Shown: positions 16,206 to 25,681 of the stretch, piece after piece | How positions within the stretch are numbered: the first letter of the stretch is position 1 | Layout of the letters: every line of letters starts with the position of its first letter | From: Mycobacterium sp. | GTDB lineage: Bacteria > Actinomycetota > Actinomycetes > Mycobacteriales > Mycobacteriaceae | Assembly: GCF_025965855.1 (NCBI RefSeq) | Contig: NZ_JAOPWB010000179.1 | Coordinates: 1-49,285, forward strand | Direction of reading: 5' to 3' | DNA length: 49,285 nt | Notes under the pieces: model-generated | Database searches by the model: none | What the model saw: the letters and a program-made list of their open reading frames with translations, nothing else | Told to the model about the DNA's origin: nothing | Position numbers and translations under genes: made by a program

Positions 16206-18485
16206 ATGCATACAGCTGATTGGCGTGCTCGGCTCGAGTTGCTGCTCGCCGACTTCCGTCGTCACCAGGCCGACATCGCTCGGTCGGGCGACAAGCCTGA
16301 CCGCATCGAGGTGGCCCGTGCCTGGCACGCCGAGCTCGTCGACCACCAATTGGCGGCCCCAGGGTGGCCGCGCGAGGTCGGCGGACTCGACCTGTCACTG
16401 GCCGATCAGCTGGACTACTACCGGATGACCACGGATGCGGGTGCGCCGCCGCATCCGTGTCCGTTGTCGTTCATCCTCGCCCCGACGCTCATCGCGCACG
16501 GCACCCAACAGCAGAAGGATCGTTTCCTGACACCGTTGCTGCGTGCGGATGAGTTCTGGTGTCAAGGGTTTTCCGAGCCTGGGGCGGGCAGTGACCTGTC
16601 GTCGCTGTCCACCCGCGCGGTCCGCGACGGCGACGTGTACCGGGTGACGGGTCAGAAGGTGTGGACCACGATGGCCGACCGCGCCGACTGGATGTTCGCG
16701 CTGGTGCGGACGAGCTCCGGTGCGAAACCGTCGGACGGGATCACCTACCTGTTGATCCCGATGAAAAGCCCCGGGATAACGGTGCGTCCGCTGCGCGACA
16801 TCAGCGGCGCGGCGCACTTCGCCGAGGTCTTTCTCGACGACGTGACGGTGCCGGTTGAGAACATGGTCGGCGATGAGGGCGCGGGCTGGTCGATCATGCG
16901 CACATCGCTGGGCCACGAGCGGGCCACCGCTTTCCTAGCCGACGAGTTCAAGTACCGGCGCACGGTTGACCGGGTGATCGATCTTGTCGTCGCCCAACGG
17001 CTCGACGACGACCCGTTGGTCCGTCAGGACGTCGCACGGCTGGAATCCGGGGTTCGCACCATCGCCGCCAACAGCGCCCGGGCATTGGCCGCGGTGTTGC
17101 GCGGCGAGGATCCCGGCGGCGTGGCATCGGTGAACCGGTTGGTGAAATCGGAGTTCGAGCAGCACATGCATGCGCTGGCCCTGCGCGCGGCTGGTCCCTA
17201 TGCGGCGCTGGGCAGCCGCGCACCCGACGCCGTCGACAACGGCCGCTGGACGTTCGGCTACCTGATGAGTCGGGCGACCACGATCGGCGCGGGAACCGCG
17301 GAGATCCAACGCAACACCATCGCCGAGAGCGTGCTCGGACTGCCGTCACACCGCGGCGAGGGCACCCGGGCAGCCGCCGTCACGCCCGGCGCCCCGCTCG
17401 CCGTGCCCGAGGCGGATGAACGCGAACTGCGCCAGGTGCTGGCGGCGACACTTCGGGCCAAGGTGGACGTGGCGGCATTGCTCGACCGCAAGCGTCCCGT
17501 CGATGCGGCCGAACCCGAAGTATGGTCGGCGCTCGTCGAATTCGGCCTACCGGGTCTTGCCGTGGACGAATCCCTGGGCGGCGCCGGCGCCCGACCGCGT
17601 CTGCTTTACGCCGCCATTGAGGAAGCCGCCAAGGCGTTGGCTCCTGCGCCGCTCGTTCCGACGGTGATCGCGCTCGACGTCGCACTACAGTGCGGGGCAA
17701 AGGCTTTGGTCCAGCGGATCACGGGCGGCGCGGCGGCCGCGTTCGCCGTGGCCGTGAACGACAGCGGCTGGGTGGCCAGCGGTCCTGAGCTGCCCGAGTG
17801 GAACGGGTCGGACCTTAACGGTGTGGTCCCGATCGTTGCGGGAGCACCGCAGGCCGAGGTGTTGGTGGTACTGGCTCGCGTCGCCGGCGGCGCCGGCGAG
17901 GTGTTGGTAGCCGTCGACGCGGCTGCCGACGGTGTCAATGTGGCGGCCCATCAACCGCTCGACCTGACCGGCACCATCGGTGCCGTGACGCTGACTGGGG
18001 CGGCGGGGGAGGTGCTGGCCGACGGGACCGATGTGTCCCCGGTGCTGCACGACGCCTACCGCCAGGCGGTGCTGGCGGTAGCCGCGGACTCGATCGGGGT
18101 GGGCTCGCGCGCTTTGGCGCTGGCCGTCGACTGGGCACGCGAACGGCATCAGTTCGGCCGCCCCATCGGCAGCTTCCAGGCGGTCTCGCACCGGTGCGCG
18201 GACATGTTGGTCGCGCTGGAGGGAGCGCGCAGCCAGGTGCTCGCCGCGGCCGAGGCCGACCTCGAGGAGTCGGGATACCTGGCGGATCTGGCCGCCGCGG
18301 CCGCGCTCGACGCCGGGGTGATGGCCACCGAGGGTGCGCTGCAGATCCACGGCGGCATCGGCTTTACCTGGGAGCACCCGGTTCATCTTCTGCTGCGCCG
18401 CGCTCGGACCAACGCCGTGCTGATCGGACGCGCCGACGCGCTGCGCGACCGGGCCGCCGGCGAGTTGTTGACGCTGAGCCGCTAA
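16206..18485 (+). CDS. Fused alpha-beta acyl-CoA dehydrogenase (FadE34-like)
   Basis: The 759-residue protein has two acyl-CoA dehydrogenase modules in one chain. Module 1 (about 1-390) has CQGFSEPGAGSDLSS, VTGQKVWTT and ATTIGAGTAEIQRN. The usual C-terminal Glu is Ala there, but LGHERA supplies a Glu at the alternative helix-G position used by LCAD/IVD and steroid FadE enzymes. Module 2 (about 400-759) keeps HQFGRPIGSFQAVSHRCADM and IHGGIGFTWEH but looks non-catalytic. Such pseudo-alpha2beta2 enzymes act on bulky or branched side-chain CoA esters, FadE34 of M. tuberculosis in sterol catabolism being the known case. The ATG at 16206 has GGAG 5 bases upstream. It is followed by a second dehydrogenase. 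Confidence 0.9.
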   Translation: MHTADWRARLELLLADFRRHQADIARSGDKPDRIEVARAWHAELVDHQLAAPGWPREVGGLDLSLADQLDYYRMTTDAGAPPHPCPLSFILAPTLIAHGTQQQKDRFLTPLLRADEFWCQGFSEPGAGSDLSSLSTRAVRDGDVYRVTGQKVWTTMADRADWMFALVRTSSGAKPSDGITYLLIPMKSPGITVRPLRDISGAAHFAEVFLDDVTVPVENMVGDEGAGWSIMRTSLGHERATAFLADEFKYRRTVDRVIDLVVAQRLDDDPLVRQDVARLESGVRTIAANSARALAAVLRGEDPGGVASVNRLVKSEFEQHMHALALRAAGPYAALGSRAPDAVDNGRWTFGYLMSRATTIGAGTAEIQRNTIAESVLGLPSHRGEGTRAAAVTPGAPLAVPEADERELRQVLAATLRAKVDVAALLDRKRPVDAAEPEVWSALVEFGLPGLAVDESLGGAGARPRLLYAAIEEAAKALAPAPLVPTVIALDVALQCGAKALVQRITGGAAAAFAVAVNDSGWVASGPELPEWNGSDLNGVVPIVAGAPQAEVLVVLARVAGGAGEVLVAVDAAADGVNVAAHQPLDLTGTIGAVTLTGAAGEVLADGTDVSPVLHDAYRQAVLAVAADSIGVGSRALALAVDWARERHQFGRPIGSFQAVSHRCADMLVALEGARSQVLAAAEADLEESGYLADLAAAAALDAGVMATEGALQIHGGIGFTWEHPVHLLLRRARTNAVLIGRADALRDRAAGELLTLSR

Positions 18486-18514
18486 GACGTCACATCGAAC
18501 AGGAAGACGGCAAC

Positions 18515-19705
18515 GTGGAATACGGCATGGGTCCCGACTTGGAGGCCTTCCGCGCCGAGGTACGCGCCTTCATCTCGGAGCATGCACCCCCCATACCCCC
18601 GCGGGCGGGCGTGCGTAGCGCCGAGAACGAAGCCGAGCTCAAGGCGCTTCAGGACTGGACGGCGCGCCTGTTCAAGGCCGGCTACGTCGGCGCGGACTGG
18701 CCCGCGGAGTTCGGCGGCCGCGACGACCGCTCCGTGCAACACGCCATCGTGGTCGGCGAGGAGCTCGCTCGGGCCGCTGCGCCAGGCGTGCCGAGCGGCA
18801 ACGCGCTGGCATCGCATGCGCTCATCCACTACGGAACCGATGAGCAGCGCCGCAGGCATCTGCCCGAGATCCGGGCGGGTCGACAGCTGTGGTGCCAACT
18901 GTTCAGCGAGCCCGGTGCGGGAAGTGACTTGGCGTCGCTGCGCACCCGCGCGGTGCTCGACGGTGATACGTACACCGTCAACGGCCAGAAGGTGTGGACC
19001 ACTGACGGGCATTGGGCCGATTACGGATATCTGTTGGCGCGCACCGATTCCGACGCCCCCAAGCACAAGGGCATCAGTGCGTTCGTCCTCGACATGTCCA
19101 GCCCGGGCATCACGGTCCGCCCGCTGCGCGAGCTGACGGGTACCTCGGATTTCAACGAGATCTTCTTCGATTCCGTCGAGGTGCCTGCCAAGGCAATCAT
19201 CGGAGTACCGGGGCAGGGCTGGGCGATCGCGAACGCCACGCTGGGGCACGAACGCACCAGCGTGGGCGCCGCCGTCGTCAAGCTGAGGCTGGCTATTGAC
19301 GGACTGGTCGCCCTCGCCTCGCGCGTCACCGTTGACGGTCGCCCCGCGATCGACAGCGATCGGGTTCGGGATCGGATCGGTGAGTTCAGCGCCGAGGTGG
19401 AGGCGCTGTCGGCGCTGACGTACGCCAACCTCACGCGTTGGCTCCGTGGTACCGAACGCATGCACGACGGCGCGATGGCCAAACTGATGTTCAGCGAGCT
19501 CAACCTCGAGATCGCGCGCTTCGCCGTCGAACTCGGCGGCGAGGCAGGCGTGTTGGTGGAGGGCGACCCGGACGTCCTCGACGGCGGTCGTTGGCAGGAC
19601 GAGTGGCTCTACGCCCGTGCATACACCATCGCGGGCGGCAGTTCGGAGATCATGCGCAATCTGATCGCCGAGCGGGGCTTGGCGCTGCCGCGCGACCGTC
19701 GTTGA
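18515..19705 (+). CDS. Acyl-CoA dehydrogenase, alpha-type subunit (FadE26-like class)
   Basis: The 396-residue protein carries CQLFSEPGAGSDLASLRTRA, VNGQKVWTTDGHW, LGHERTSVG (Glu at the helix-G catalytic position) and YTIAGGSSEIMRNLIAERGL. This is the class that forms alpha2beta2 heterotetramers with a small non-catalytic FadE on side-chain CoA thioesters. The GTG at 18515 has AGGAAG 8 nt upstream; an ATG at 18527 is an alternative. It lies 29 bp after the fused FadE34-like gene, so probably the same transcript. The candidate beta partner (19709-20716) is encoded convergently, 3 bp away. Confidence 0.9.
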   Translation: MEYGMGPDLEAFRAEVRAFISEHAPPIPPRAGVRSAENEAELKALQDWTARLFKAGYVGADWPAEFGGRDDRSVQHAIVVGEELARAAAPGVPSGNALASHALIHYGTDEQRRRHLPEIRAGRQLWCQLFSEPGAGSDLASLRTRAVLDGDTYTVNGQKVWTTDGHWADYGYLLARTDSDAPKHKGISAFVLDMSSPGITVRPLRELTGTSDFNEIFFDSVEVPAKAIIGVPGQGWAIANATLGHERTSVGAAVVKLRLAIDGLVALASRVTVDGRPAIDSDRVRDRIGEFSAEVEALSALTYANLTRWLRGTERMHDGAMAKLMFSELNLEIARFAVELGGEAGVLVEGDPDVLDGGRWQDEWLYARAYTIAGGSSEIMRNLIAERGLALPRDRR

Positions 19706-19708
19706 GCT

Positions 19709-20716
19709 TCAGGCGGTGACCAACGCCGCACGATGCTCGGCGACGGTGCCGTCAAAGGCCTCGTCGACCTTGATCCGGCGCAGGAACAAATGCAGATCGT
19801 GCTCCCAGGTGAAGCCGATGCCGCCGTGCACCTGCAGCGCCGTACCGGCCACCTTGGCGGCTGCCGACTTCGCATATGCCGCCGCTGCGGATGCGGCGCG
19901 GGATCGCGCGGCCACCGATGCGGTGTCCAGCGCGAGCGCCGCGGCCCACAATGCCGCCCTGCTCGCTTCGACAGCGACCACCATGTCGGCGCAGTGATGC
20001 TTGACCGCCTGGAACGAGCCGATGGGCGCACCGAACTGTTCGCGCTGCCCGGCGTAGGACACCGTCATGTCGAGCAGTCGGGCCGCCGCGCCCAGCGCGT
20101 CGAACGCCCGATGTACCGCCAGCGCATCGCGCAGCAGGGCGACCGTTCCCTGGGGCAACTCCGTCCATTCGTCGCTCGTCACGTCGAGGCGCAGCCGCGC
20201 CCACGACCGGGTGAGATCCAGTGTCGCCAAGGCGGTCGTCGTCGGGGGCGTCACGACGACGAGGTACTCCCGGTGGTCGACGACGCCGGTTACCGCGACG
20301 GAGTCCATGTCGGCGGCCATCGGCACCGGACGGGTGACACCAGCCAGCCGCAGCGCATCGCCATCGAGACTGGCGTCGGGACCGAGCGCCAATCCGGTCA
20401 GCTCGCCGTCGTCGGCGGGCGAGTCGACGTGGTCGAGAAGCCATGCCGCGATGCTCACATCGGCGACGGGCAGCGAGCTCGCCGCGTATCCGTGCGCCTC
20501 GGCCACGACCGCGAGATCCACGTGGCTGCCGCCCATTTCGGGAGTGAGGAGCGCCAAAAGGCCCGACTCCGCCGCATGCGCGAGCGCTGCGGGATCGACG
20601 GTGACGGTAGCCGAGTCCAGTGTCGCGCGGACTCTGGCGATGGGGTCGTTCCGGGTGAGCCAGGCACGCTCGGCCGCGGCGAGTTGGTCCTGTTCGTCGG
20701 TCAACCCGAAGTCCAT
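19709..20716 (-). CDS. Acyl-CoA dehydrogenase, small beta-type subunit
   Basis: The 335-residue protein is shorter than catalytic family members (380-400). It retains YAGQREQFGAPIGSFQAVKHHCADM and LQVHGGIGFTWEHDLHLFLRR but lacks the EPGxGSD loop and a recognisable catalytic glutamate. It likely serves as the structural/FAD-binding partner in an alpha2beta2 enzyme with the neighbouring 18515 product. The ATG at 20716 follows AGAAGGGG. The upstream GTTGACCTAGTAAAC site at 20735-20749 is shared with the divergent acyl-CoA synthetase operon, so both are presumably co-regulated. Confidence 0.88.
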   Translation of the reverse strand: MDFGLTDEQDQLAAAERAWLTRNDPIARVRATLDSATVTVDPAALAHAAESGLLALLTPEMGGSHVDLAVVAEAHGYAASSLPVADVSIAAWLLDHVDSPADDGELTGLALGPDASLDGDALRLAGVTRPVPMAADMDSVAVTGVVDHREYLVVVTPPTTTALATLDLTRSWARLRLDVTSDEWTELPQGTVALLRDALAVHRAFDALGAAARLLDMTVSYAGQREQFGAPIGSFQAVKHHCADMVVAVEASRAALWAAALALDTASVAARSRAASAAAAYAKSAAAKVAGTALQVHGGIGFTWEHDLHLFLRRIKVDEAFDGTVAEHRAALVTA

Positions 20717-20734
20717 GGCAGCCCCTTCTACTAA

Positions 20735-20764
20735 GTTGACCTAGTAAACCATGTCCTCTAGGTT
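20735..20764 (+). promoter_or_regulatory. Operator 15-mer overlapping a -35/-10 promoter for the fadD operon
   Basis: The operator-like GTTGACCTAGTAAAC (20735-20749) contains the -35 hexamer TTGACC (20736-20741). After a 17-bp spacer follows the -10 hexamer TAGGTT (20759-20764), giving a leader of about 38 nt to the ATG at 20809. A repressor on the 15-mer would cover the -35 box. The site also sits 18 bp upstream of the divergent beta-subunit gene, so it could control both directions. Confidence 0.6.
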
Positions 20765-20808
20765 CAGTTGACAGGCTTTCGCCGCGAGGGCCGATTCGGA
20801 AAGCAACG

Positions 20809-22329
20809 ATGACGAGCATTCACGACGCGCTGGGACGGCTCTGGGACGCCGACGACGGTGCCCGCATGGTGCAGTGCGATGCACGTTGGGTCGCGTGGGG
20901 GTCCGTCCGCTCGTTGACCGAGCAGATCGACCGGGAGTTGACCGCGGCGGGATGCGGCACAGGTGGCAGGGTCGCCGTCGTGCTGGGCAATCGGGCGGAG
21001 TCCGTCGCGGCACTCATCGCGATCTTCCGGGGCGGACGCACGCTGGTGACCATCAGTCCGCTACAGCCGCCGGAGCGGCTGAGCGCCGACCTCGCTGCGG
21101 CGCAGGTTTCCTTCGTCCTGGCACCGTCGGCACTGTGGTCCGAGGACGTATTCAGCCGCGCCGTCACCGAACTCGGCGCAACCGGCTGGAGCCTCGACGC
21201 CGCCTCCGTCGCCATCCGGGCCCGGGGGACAACGGACGCGACGAACGGCGATCCCGCCGTGGCGATCGAGATGCTGACGTCGGGAACGACAGGCGCCCCG
21301 AAGCGCATCCCGTTGACCCGCGCACAGCTGGAGGCCTCCCTCGCATCGGCGTTACGGCACAACGACCGTTCCGACGCCAGGACCAAGCCCCCGCTGTCGG
21401 GCACCGTGGGCATGGTGACATTGCCCATCGTGCACATCGGCGGGCTGTGGGCGTTGTTGCAGTCGCTGGTTGCGGCCCGTCCGGTCGCGATGCTCGACCG
21501 CTTCACCGTGCCGGGATGGCACGCCGCGATCAAGGAGCACCGGCCTGCCGTCGCCGGACTGCCGCCTGCGGCCATCCGGTCAGTGCTCGACTCCGACATC
21601 CCGCGCGAGGATCTGTCGAGCATCCGCGCCATCAACGCGGGCACCAGCCACGTCGACCCCGAACTGGTCGAGGCATTCTACGAGCGGTACGAGATCCCCA
21701 TCCTGGTCATCTATGGAGCGACCGAGTTCTCCGGCGCGGTCGCCGGGTGGACGGTCAAGGACTTCCACACTCGATGGACCGACAAGAAGGGCAGCGTCGG
21801 ACGAGCCTTCCCTGGGGTGCGGCTGCAGGTCGTCGACGATGACGGCGCTGCGCTCGGCCCGGGGGTAAGCGGCAGGCTGCAGGTCGCCACACCCCAGGCC
21901 GGCAGTTCGGGTGGATCCTGGGTCACCACAAGCGACTTGGCGCATCTCGACGCCGAAGGCTTCCTGTACATCGACGGCCGCGCCGACGACGTGATCATCC
22001 GCGGCGGCTTCAAGGTGGCGCCGGAGACCGTGGTCCGGGCATTGCGAGCGCACCCGGCTGTCGCCGACGCCGCCGTAGCACCGATACCGGACCGGCGATT
22101 GGGTCATGTCCCCGTTGCGGCTGTCGAGTTGCGCAGCGGCGCCGCAGCCGATCCCGAAAGTCTGCGCGAGCACTGCCGGACCACGCTGACGCCCTACGAG
22201 GTACCGGCCCGCATCTTCGTCGTCGACGAGTTGCCTCGTGGAGCGGCGCTCAAGGTCGACCGGCGCCGTCTGATCGCAATGCTCGAGGACCTTGGCGTGC
22301 CGACCGTTCAACCGGCCGGAGCAGGTTGA
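20809..22329 (+). CDS. Acyl-CoA synthetase (AMP-binding family)
   Basis: The 506-residue ANL enzyme has P-loop MLTSGTTGAPK (about 157-167), VIYGATEFSG, and hinge YIDGRADDVIIRGGFKVAPETV. A C-terminal RGAALKVDRRRL gives the adenylation lysine. It activates a free acid to CoA thioester. The N-terminal region is compact (LWDADDGARMVQCD...) and lacks the long first domain of classic FadDs, suggesting a smaller or cyclic substrate; this is inference. The ATG at 20809 has only a weak GGAAAG in front. It is first of an eight-gene plus-strand run with the SDR, dehydratase, dehydrogenase, hydratase, hydrolase, SDR and (after a new promoter) CoA transferase. Confidence 0.9.
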   Translation: MTSIHDALGRLWDADDGARMVQCDARWVAWGSVRSLTEQIDRELTAAGCGTGGRVAVVLGNRAESVAALIAIFRGGRTLVTISPLQPPERLSADLAAAQVSFVLAPSALWSEDVFSRAVTELGATGWSLDAASVAIRARGTTDATNGDPAVAIEMLTSGTTGAPKRIPLTRAQLEASLASALRHNDRSDARTKPPLSGTVGMVTLPIVHIGGLWALLQSLVAARPVAMLDRFTVPGWHAAIKEHRPAVAGLPPAAIRSVLDSDIPREDLSSIRAINAGTSHVDPELVEAFYERYEIPILVIYGATEFSGAVAGWTVKDFHTRWTDKKGSVGRAFPGVRLQVVDDDGAALGPGVSGRLQVATPQAGSSGGSWVTTSDLAHLDAEGFLYIDGRADDVIIRGGFKVAPETVVRALRAHPAVADAAVAPIPDRRLGHVPVAAVELRSGAAADPESLREHCRTTLTPYEVPARIFVVDELPRGAALKVDRRRLIAMLEDLGVPTVQPAGAG

Positions 22330-22372
22330 AACTCTCGCAATGCCAATCCAATCGGAAGGAGACATCTTGACC

Positions 22373-23224
22373 ATGGGTCGAGTTGAGGACAAAGTCGTTC
22401 TGATTACCGGAGGCGCCCGCGGTCAGGGCCGCAGCCACGCCGTCAAGCTGGCCGAGGAGGGTGCTGACATCATCCTCTTCGACATCTGTCACGACATCGA
22501 GACCAACGAGTACGCGCTGGCGACATCGCGTGATCTCGAAGAAGCCTGTCTGGAGGTGGAGAAGACCGGCCGAAAGGCCTACACCGCCGAGGTCGACGTC
22601 CGCGACCGGGCGGCGATAAGCCGCGAACTTGCCAACGCGGTCGCCGAATTCGGCAAACTCGACGTGGTCGTCGCCAATGCGGGCATCTGTCCGCTGGGAG
22701 CTCATCTGCCGGTTCAGGCCTTCGCCGATGCCTTCGATGTCGACTTCATCGGCGTCGTCAACACCGTCCACGCCGCGCTGCCGTACCTGACGTCCGGCGC
22801 ATCGATCATCACCACGGGGTCGGTCGGCGGGCTGATCGCCGCATTGCAACCCCCGGGTGCGGGCGGACCGCAGGGCCCCGGCGGAGCGGGTTACAACTAC
22901 GCCAAACAGCTGGTCGACTCCTATACGCTCCGGCTCGCGGCGCAGCTGGCACCACACTCGATCCGTGCCAACGTCATTCATCCGACAAACGTGAACACCC
23001 CGATGCTCAACAGTGAGCCGATGTACCGACAATTCCGACCGGACCTCGAGGCGCCGAGCCGGGACGACGCCCTGCTGGCGTTCCCCGCCATGCAAGCAAT
23101 GCCCATCCCCTACGTCGAGGCTTCGGACATCTCGAACGCGGTCTGTTTCCTGGCCTCGGACGAGTCCCGGTATGTGACGGGCCTGCCGTTCAAGGTCGAC
23201 GCCGGCGCCATGCTGAAATTCTAG
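22373..23224 (+). CDS. Mycofactocin-coupled SDR family oxidoreductase
   Basis: The 283-residue short-chain dehydrogenase has the Rossmann motif GGARGQGR at the N-terminus, VVANAGI, and catalytic YNYAK. The insertion after the second beta strand (ICHDIETNEYALATSRDLEEACLEVEKTGRK) is the mark of SDRs that keep NAD bound and hand electrons to the peptide-derived carrier mycofactocin. It should oxidise an alcohol, perhaps a 3-hydroxyacyl-CoA. The ATG at 22373 is chosen from the family's MGRV start; the TTG at 22367 is nearer the AAGGAG at 22356-22361 and may be the real one. A second member is at 33.4 kb. Confidence 0.9.
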   Translation: MGRVEDKVVLITGGARGQGRSHAVKLAEEGADIILFDICHDIETNEYALATSRDLEEACLEVEKTGRKAYTAEVDVRDRAAISRELANAVAEFGKLDVVVANAGICPLGAHLPVQAFADAFDVDFIGVVNTVHAALPYLTSGASIITTGSVGGLIAALQPPGAGGPQGPGGAGYNYAKQLVDSYTLRLAAQLAPHSIRANVIHPTNVNTPMLNSEPMYRQFRPDLEAPSRDDALLAFPAMQAMPIPYVEASDISNAVCFLASDESRYVTGLPFKVDAGAMLKF

Positions 23225-23233
23225 GAGAACCGA

Positions 23234-24529
23234 ATGACTACCACCGAGAAGCAAAGTGCCGACGCGGCCGCCGAAGAGGGCCGCATCACCGACGAGGACA
23301 TCGAACGTGCCAAGGCGCAGATCGGCATTCCCGTTCACCAGCGTGACGAAGCGTGGCACAAACTGCCGTCGGCTGACGCCATCACGCACTTCGCGTTCGG
23401 CTGCGGTGACGACAATCCGCTGTTCCACGATCCGGCGTACGGACCGTCGACGCGCTGGCACGCACAGATCGCTTCGCCGACCTTCCCGATCACGACGGGT
23501 CTGGATCAGACCCCGAAGTTCACCGATCCGGAGCGAAAGAAGCTGTTCCGCGGGCTGTTTCGCGGGACCGGCAAGTACTACTCGGGGGTGAGGTGGACGT
23601 GGTATCGCCCGGTCTATGCCGGTAGGCCGGTGTTGGCGGAGAACTACACCCTCGACGTGCAGGTCAAGGAGAGCGAATTCTCCGGCGGGCGTTCGGTGAA
23701 GGAAACCTACCGCTACCTCTACGTCGACATCGACGGCAACCCGATCGCGACCCGCGACGAGTCCTACATCAACGCCGAGCGCCACGGCTCGAAGAAGTCC
23801 GGGAAGCTCAAGGACATTGCGCGCAAGCACTGGAGCCCTGAAGAGTTCGCCCAGGTCGAGGAGGAGTACGAGGCGGAACGACGACGAGGCGCTGATCCGC
23901 AATGGTGGGAGGACATCTCGGTCGGCGACGAGCTTCCGGGAATCATCAAGGGCCCGTTGACCGTCGTCGACATCATCTCCATGCACATGGGGTGGGGCTG
24001 GGGTGGCTACGGTGTGGGGCCGCTGAAGTTCGCCCACCAGTTGCGCCAGCGGATGCCCGCCTTCTTTCAGCCGGATGACTATGGCGTCCCCGACGTCGTG
24101 CAACGACTGCACTGGGACGCTGGACGCGCTCAGGCCCTTGGCATTCCGGCTCCGTACGACTACGGCCAGATGCGCGCCGCGTGGGTGAGCCACCTGCTGA
24201 CCAACTGGATCGGTGACGACGGCTGGCTGGCCGAGATGGACCTGCAGCTGCGCGGCTTCAACTACCACGGAGACGTGCACCGGTGCAGTGGCACGGTCAC
24301 CGCGAAGGGTGACGGGGCCAATGACCCGGTGTCACTGGACGTCTTCGCCACCAGCCAGCGGGACGAGACCACCACGCGCGGCACCGCCAAGGTATTGCTA
24401 CCGTCCAAGACGACCGGCGCCGTGGTGCTGCCGATCCCGGATGCCGATCTCAGAAGGCGCGGTGCGCAGGTCGTTTCTCGGGTTTCTGGCAAGGTCGGTG
24501 AAGAGATGCGACGACTGTATGGAGAGTGA
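23234..24529 (+). CDS. Double-hotdog FAS1-like / MaoC-type acyl-CoA dehydratase
   Basis: The 431-residue protein has two hotdog halves. The first, around ADAITHFAFGCGDDNPLFHDPAYG (residues about 47-70), resembles the (R)-hydratase D-x4-H signature (DDNPLFH). The second starts near WWEDISVGDELPGIIKGPLTVVDIISMHMGWGW. Such FAS1-like dehydratase proteins hydrate unsaturated CoA esters in actinobacterial catabolic clusters. The ATG at 23234 is 9 bp after the SDR stop with AGGAG, so one transcript. The partner step is likely the following acyl-CoA dehydrogenase. Substrate unknown. Confidence 0.82.
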   Translation: MTTTEKQSADAAAEEGRITDEDIERAKAQIGIPVHQRDEAWHKLPSADAITHFAFGCGDDNPLFHDPAYGPSTRWHAQIASPTFPITTGLDQTPKFTDPERKKLFRGLFRGTGKYYSGVRWTWYRPVYAGRPVLAENYTLDVQVKESEFSGGRSVKETYRYLYVDIDGNPIATRDESYINAERHGSKKSGKLKDIARKHWSPEEFAQVEEEYEAERRRGADPQWWEDISVGDELPGIIKGPLTVVDIISMHMGWGWGGYGVGPLKFAHQLRQRMPAFFQPDDYGVPDVVQRLHWDAGRAQALGIPAPYDYGQMRAAWVSHLLTNWIGDDGWLAEMDLQLRGFNYHGDVHRCSGTVTAKGDGANDPVSLDVFATSQRDETTTRGTAKVLLPSKTTGAVVLPIPDADLRRRGAQVVSRVSGKVGEEMRRLYGE

Positions 24530-24538
24530 GACCACCAC

Positions 24539-25681
24539 ATGAAGAGACTGGTTCTGGAGCCGGAGCACGAGGCGTTCCGGGAGACGGTCCGGCAGTTCAT
24601 CGATCGTGAACTGGTGCCCAACGCCGAGCAGTGGGAGAGCGACCGCATCGTCGACCGCTCGGCGTTCGTCGCTGCAGGCAAGTACGGCCTGATCGGGTTC
24701 AACATGCCTGAGCAGTATGGCGGTGGCGGCGTCGATGACTTCCGGTTCAACGCCGTGATCGACGAGGAGATCGCCCGCTACGGGGGGCCGGCACCGTCGC
24801 TGAGCCTGCAGAACGACGTTGTGGGTCCGTACTTCTCGTCGTTGGCCAACGACGAACAGAAGGAGCGCTGGCTGCCGGGCATCATCAGCGGCGAGCTGAT
24901 CGTCGCCGTCGCGATGACCGAGCCCGGCGCGGGCAGCGACCTGGCCGGCATCCGCACCTCGGCCATTCGTGATGGCGACGACTGGATCATCAACGGCTCC
25001 AAGACGTTCATCTCGTCGGGTATCAACGGCGACCTGGTGGTGGTGGTCTGTCGTACCGACCCCGAGGCCGGCCACAAGGGCTTCACGTTGCTGGTGGTCG
25101 AGGCGGGCATGAAGGGCTTCACTCGCGGCCGCAAGCTCGAAAAGATGGGGTTGCACTACCAGGACACCGCCGAACTCAACTTCGACAACGTCCGGGTGCC
25201 GTCGGCCAACCTGCTCGGGAAGGAGGGTCGCGGCTTCTATCACCTCATGGCCAACCTCCCGTCGGAGCGGTTGTCCATCGCCATCTCGGCCATCGCCGGC
25301 GCACGCGAGACCTGGCGGCAGACATTGCAATATGCCAAGGACCGCAAGGCCTTCGGCCAGTCCATCGGCAGCTTCCAGCACAACCGATTCCTGTTGGCCG
25401 AGATGGACACCGAACTCGACATCGGCGAGCAGTACATCGACCGTTGCCTGCAGGCGGTCGTGGACGGGGAACTCACTGCGGTCGAGGCGTCGAAAGCCAA
25501 GTGGTGGTGCACCGAGACCGCCAAGAAGGTGATTGATGGCTGCGTGCAGTTGCACGGTGGCTACGGCTATATGACGGAATACCGGGTCACGCGCGACTAC
25601 ATGGACAACCGCATCATGACGATCTTCGGGGGAACCACCGAGATCATGAAGGACATCATCGGCCGCGACCTTGGCTTGTGA
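24539..25681 (+). CDS. Acyl-CoA dehydrogenase (LCAD-type active site)
   Basis: The 380-residue enzyme has MTEPGAGSDLAGIRTSA, INGSKTFISSG, RKAFGQSIGSFQHNRF and IFGGTTEIMKDIIGRDLGL. The classical EGT glutamate is Gly here, as in long-chain acyl-CoA dehydrogenase, where the base is in helix G; LPSERLSIA supplies that Glu. The reaction is alpha,beta-dehydrogenation of an acyl-CoA, with electrons to ETF. The ATG at 24539 is 9 bp after the dehydratase stop. Its stop overlaps the enoyl-CoA hydratase frame, implying coupled translation. Confidence 0.93.
   Translation: MKRLVLEPEHEAFRETVRQFIDRELVPNAEQWESDRIVDRSAFVAAGKYGLIGFNMPEQYGGGGVDDFRFNAVIDEEIARYGGPAPSLSLQNDVVGPYFSSLANDEQKERWLPGIISGELIVAVAMTEPGAGSDLAGIRTSAIRDGDDWIINGSKTFISSGINGDLVVVVCRTDPEAGHKGFTLLVVEAGMKGFTRGRKLEKMGLHYQDTAELNFDNVRVPSANLLGKEGRGFYHLMANLPSERLSIAISAIAGARETWRQTLQYAKDRKAFGQSIGSFQHNRFLLAEMDTELDIGEQYIDRCLQAVVDGELTAVEASKAKWWCTETAKKVIDGCVQLHGGYGYMTEYRVTRDYMDNRIMTIFGGTTEIMKDIIGRDLGL

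Noticed and set aside
22250..24280. 676-residue open frame on the minus strand
   Set aside because: It is antisense to the SDR and dehydratase genes, which have clear family motifs. Its composition (rich in R, V, H, D, L without domains) is typical of a GC-rich shadow frame.
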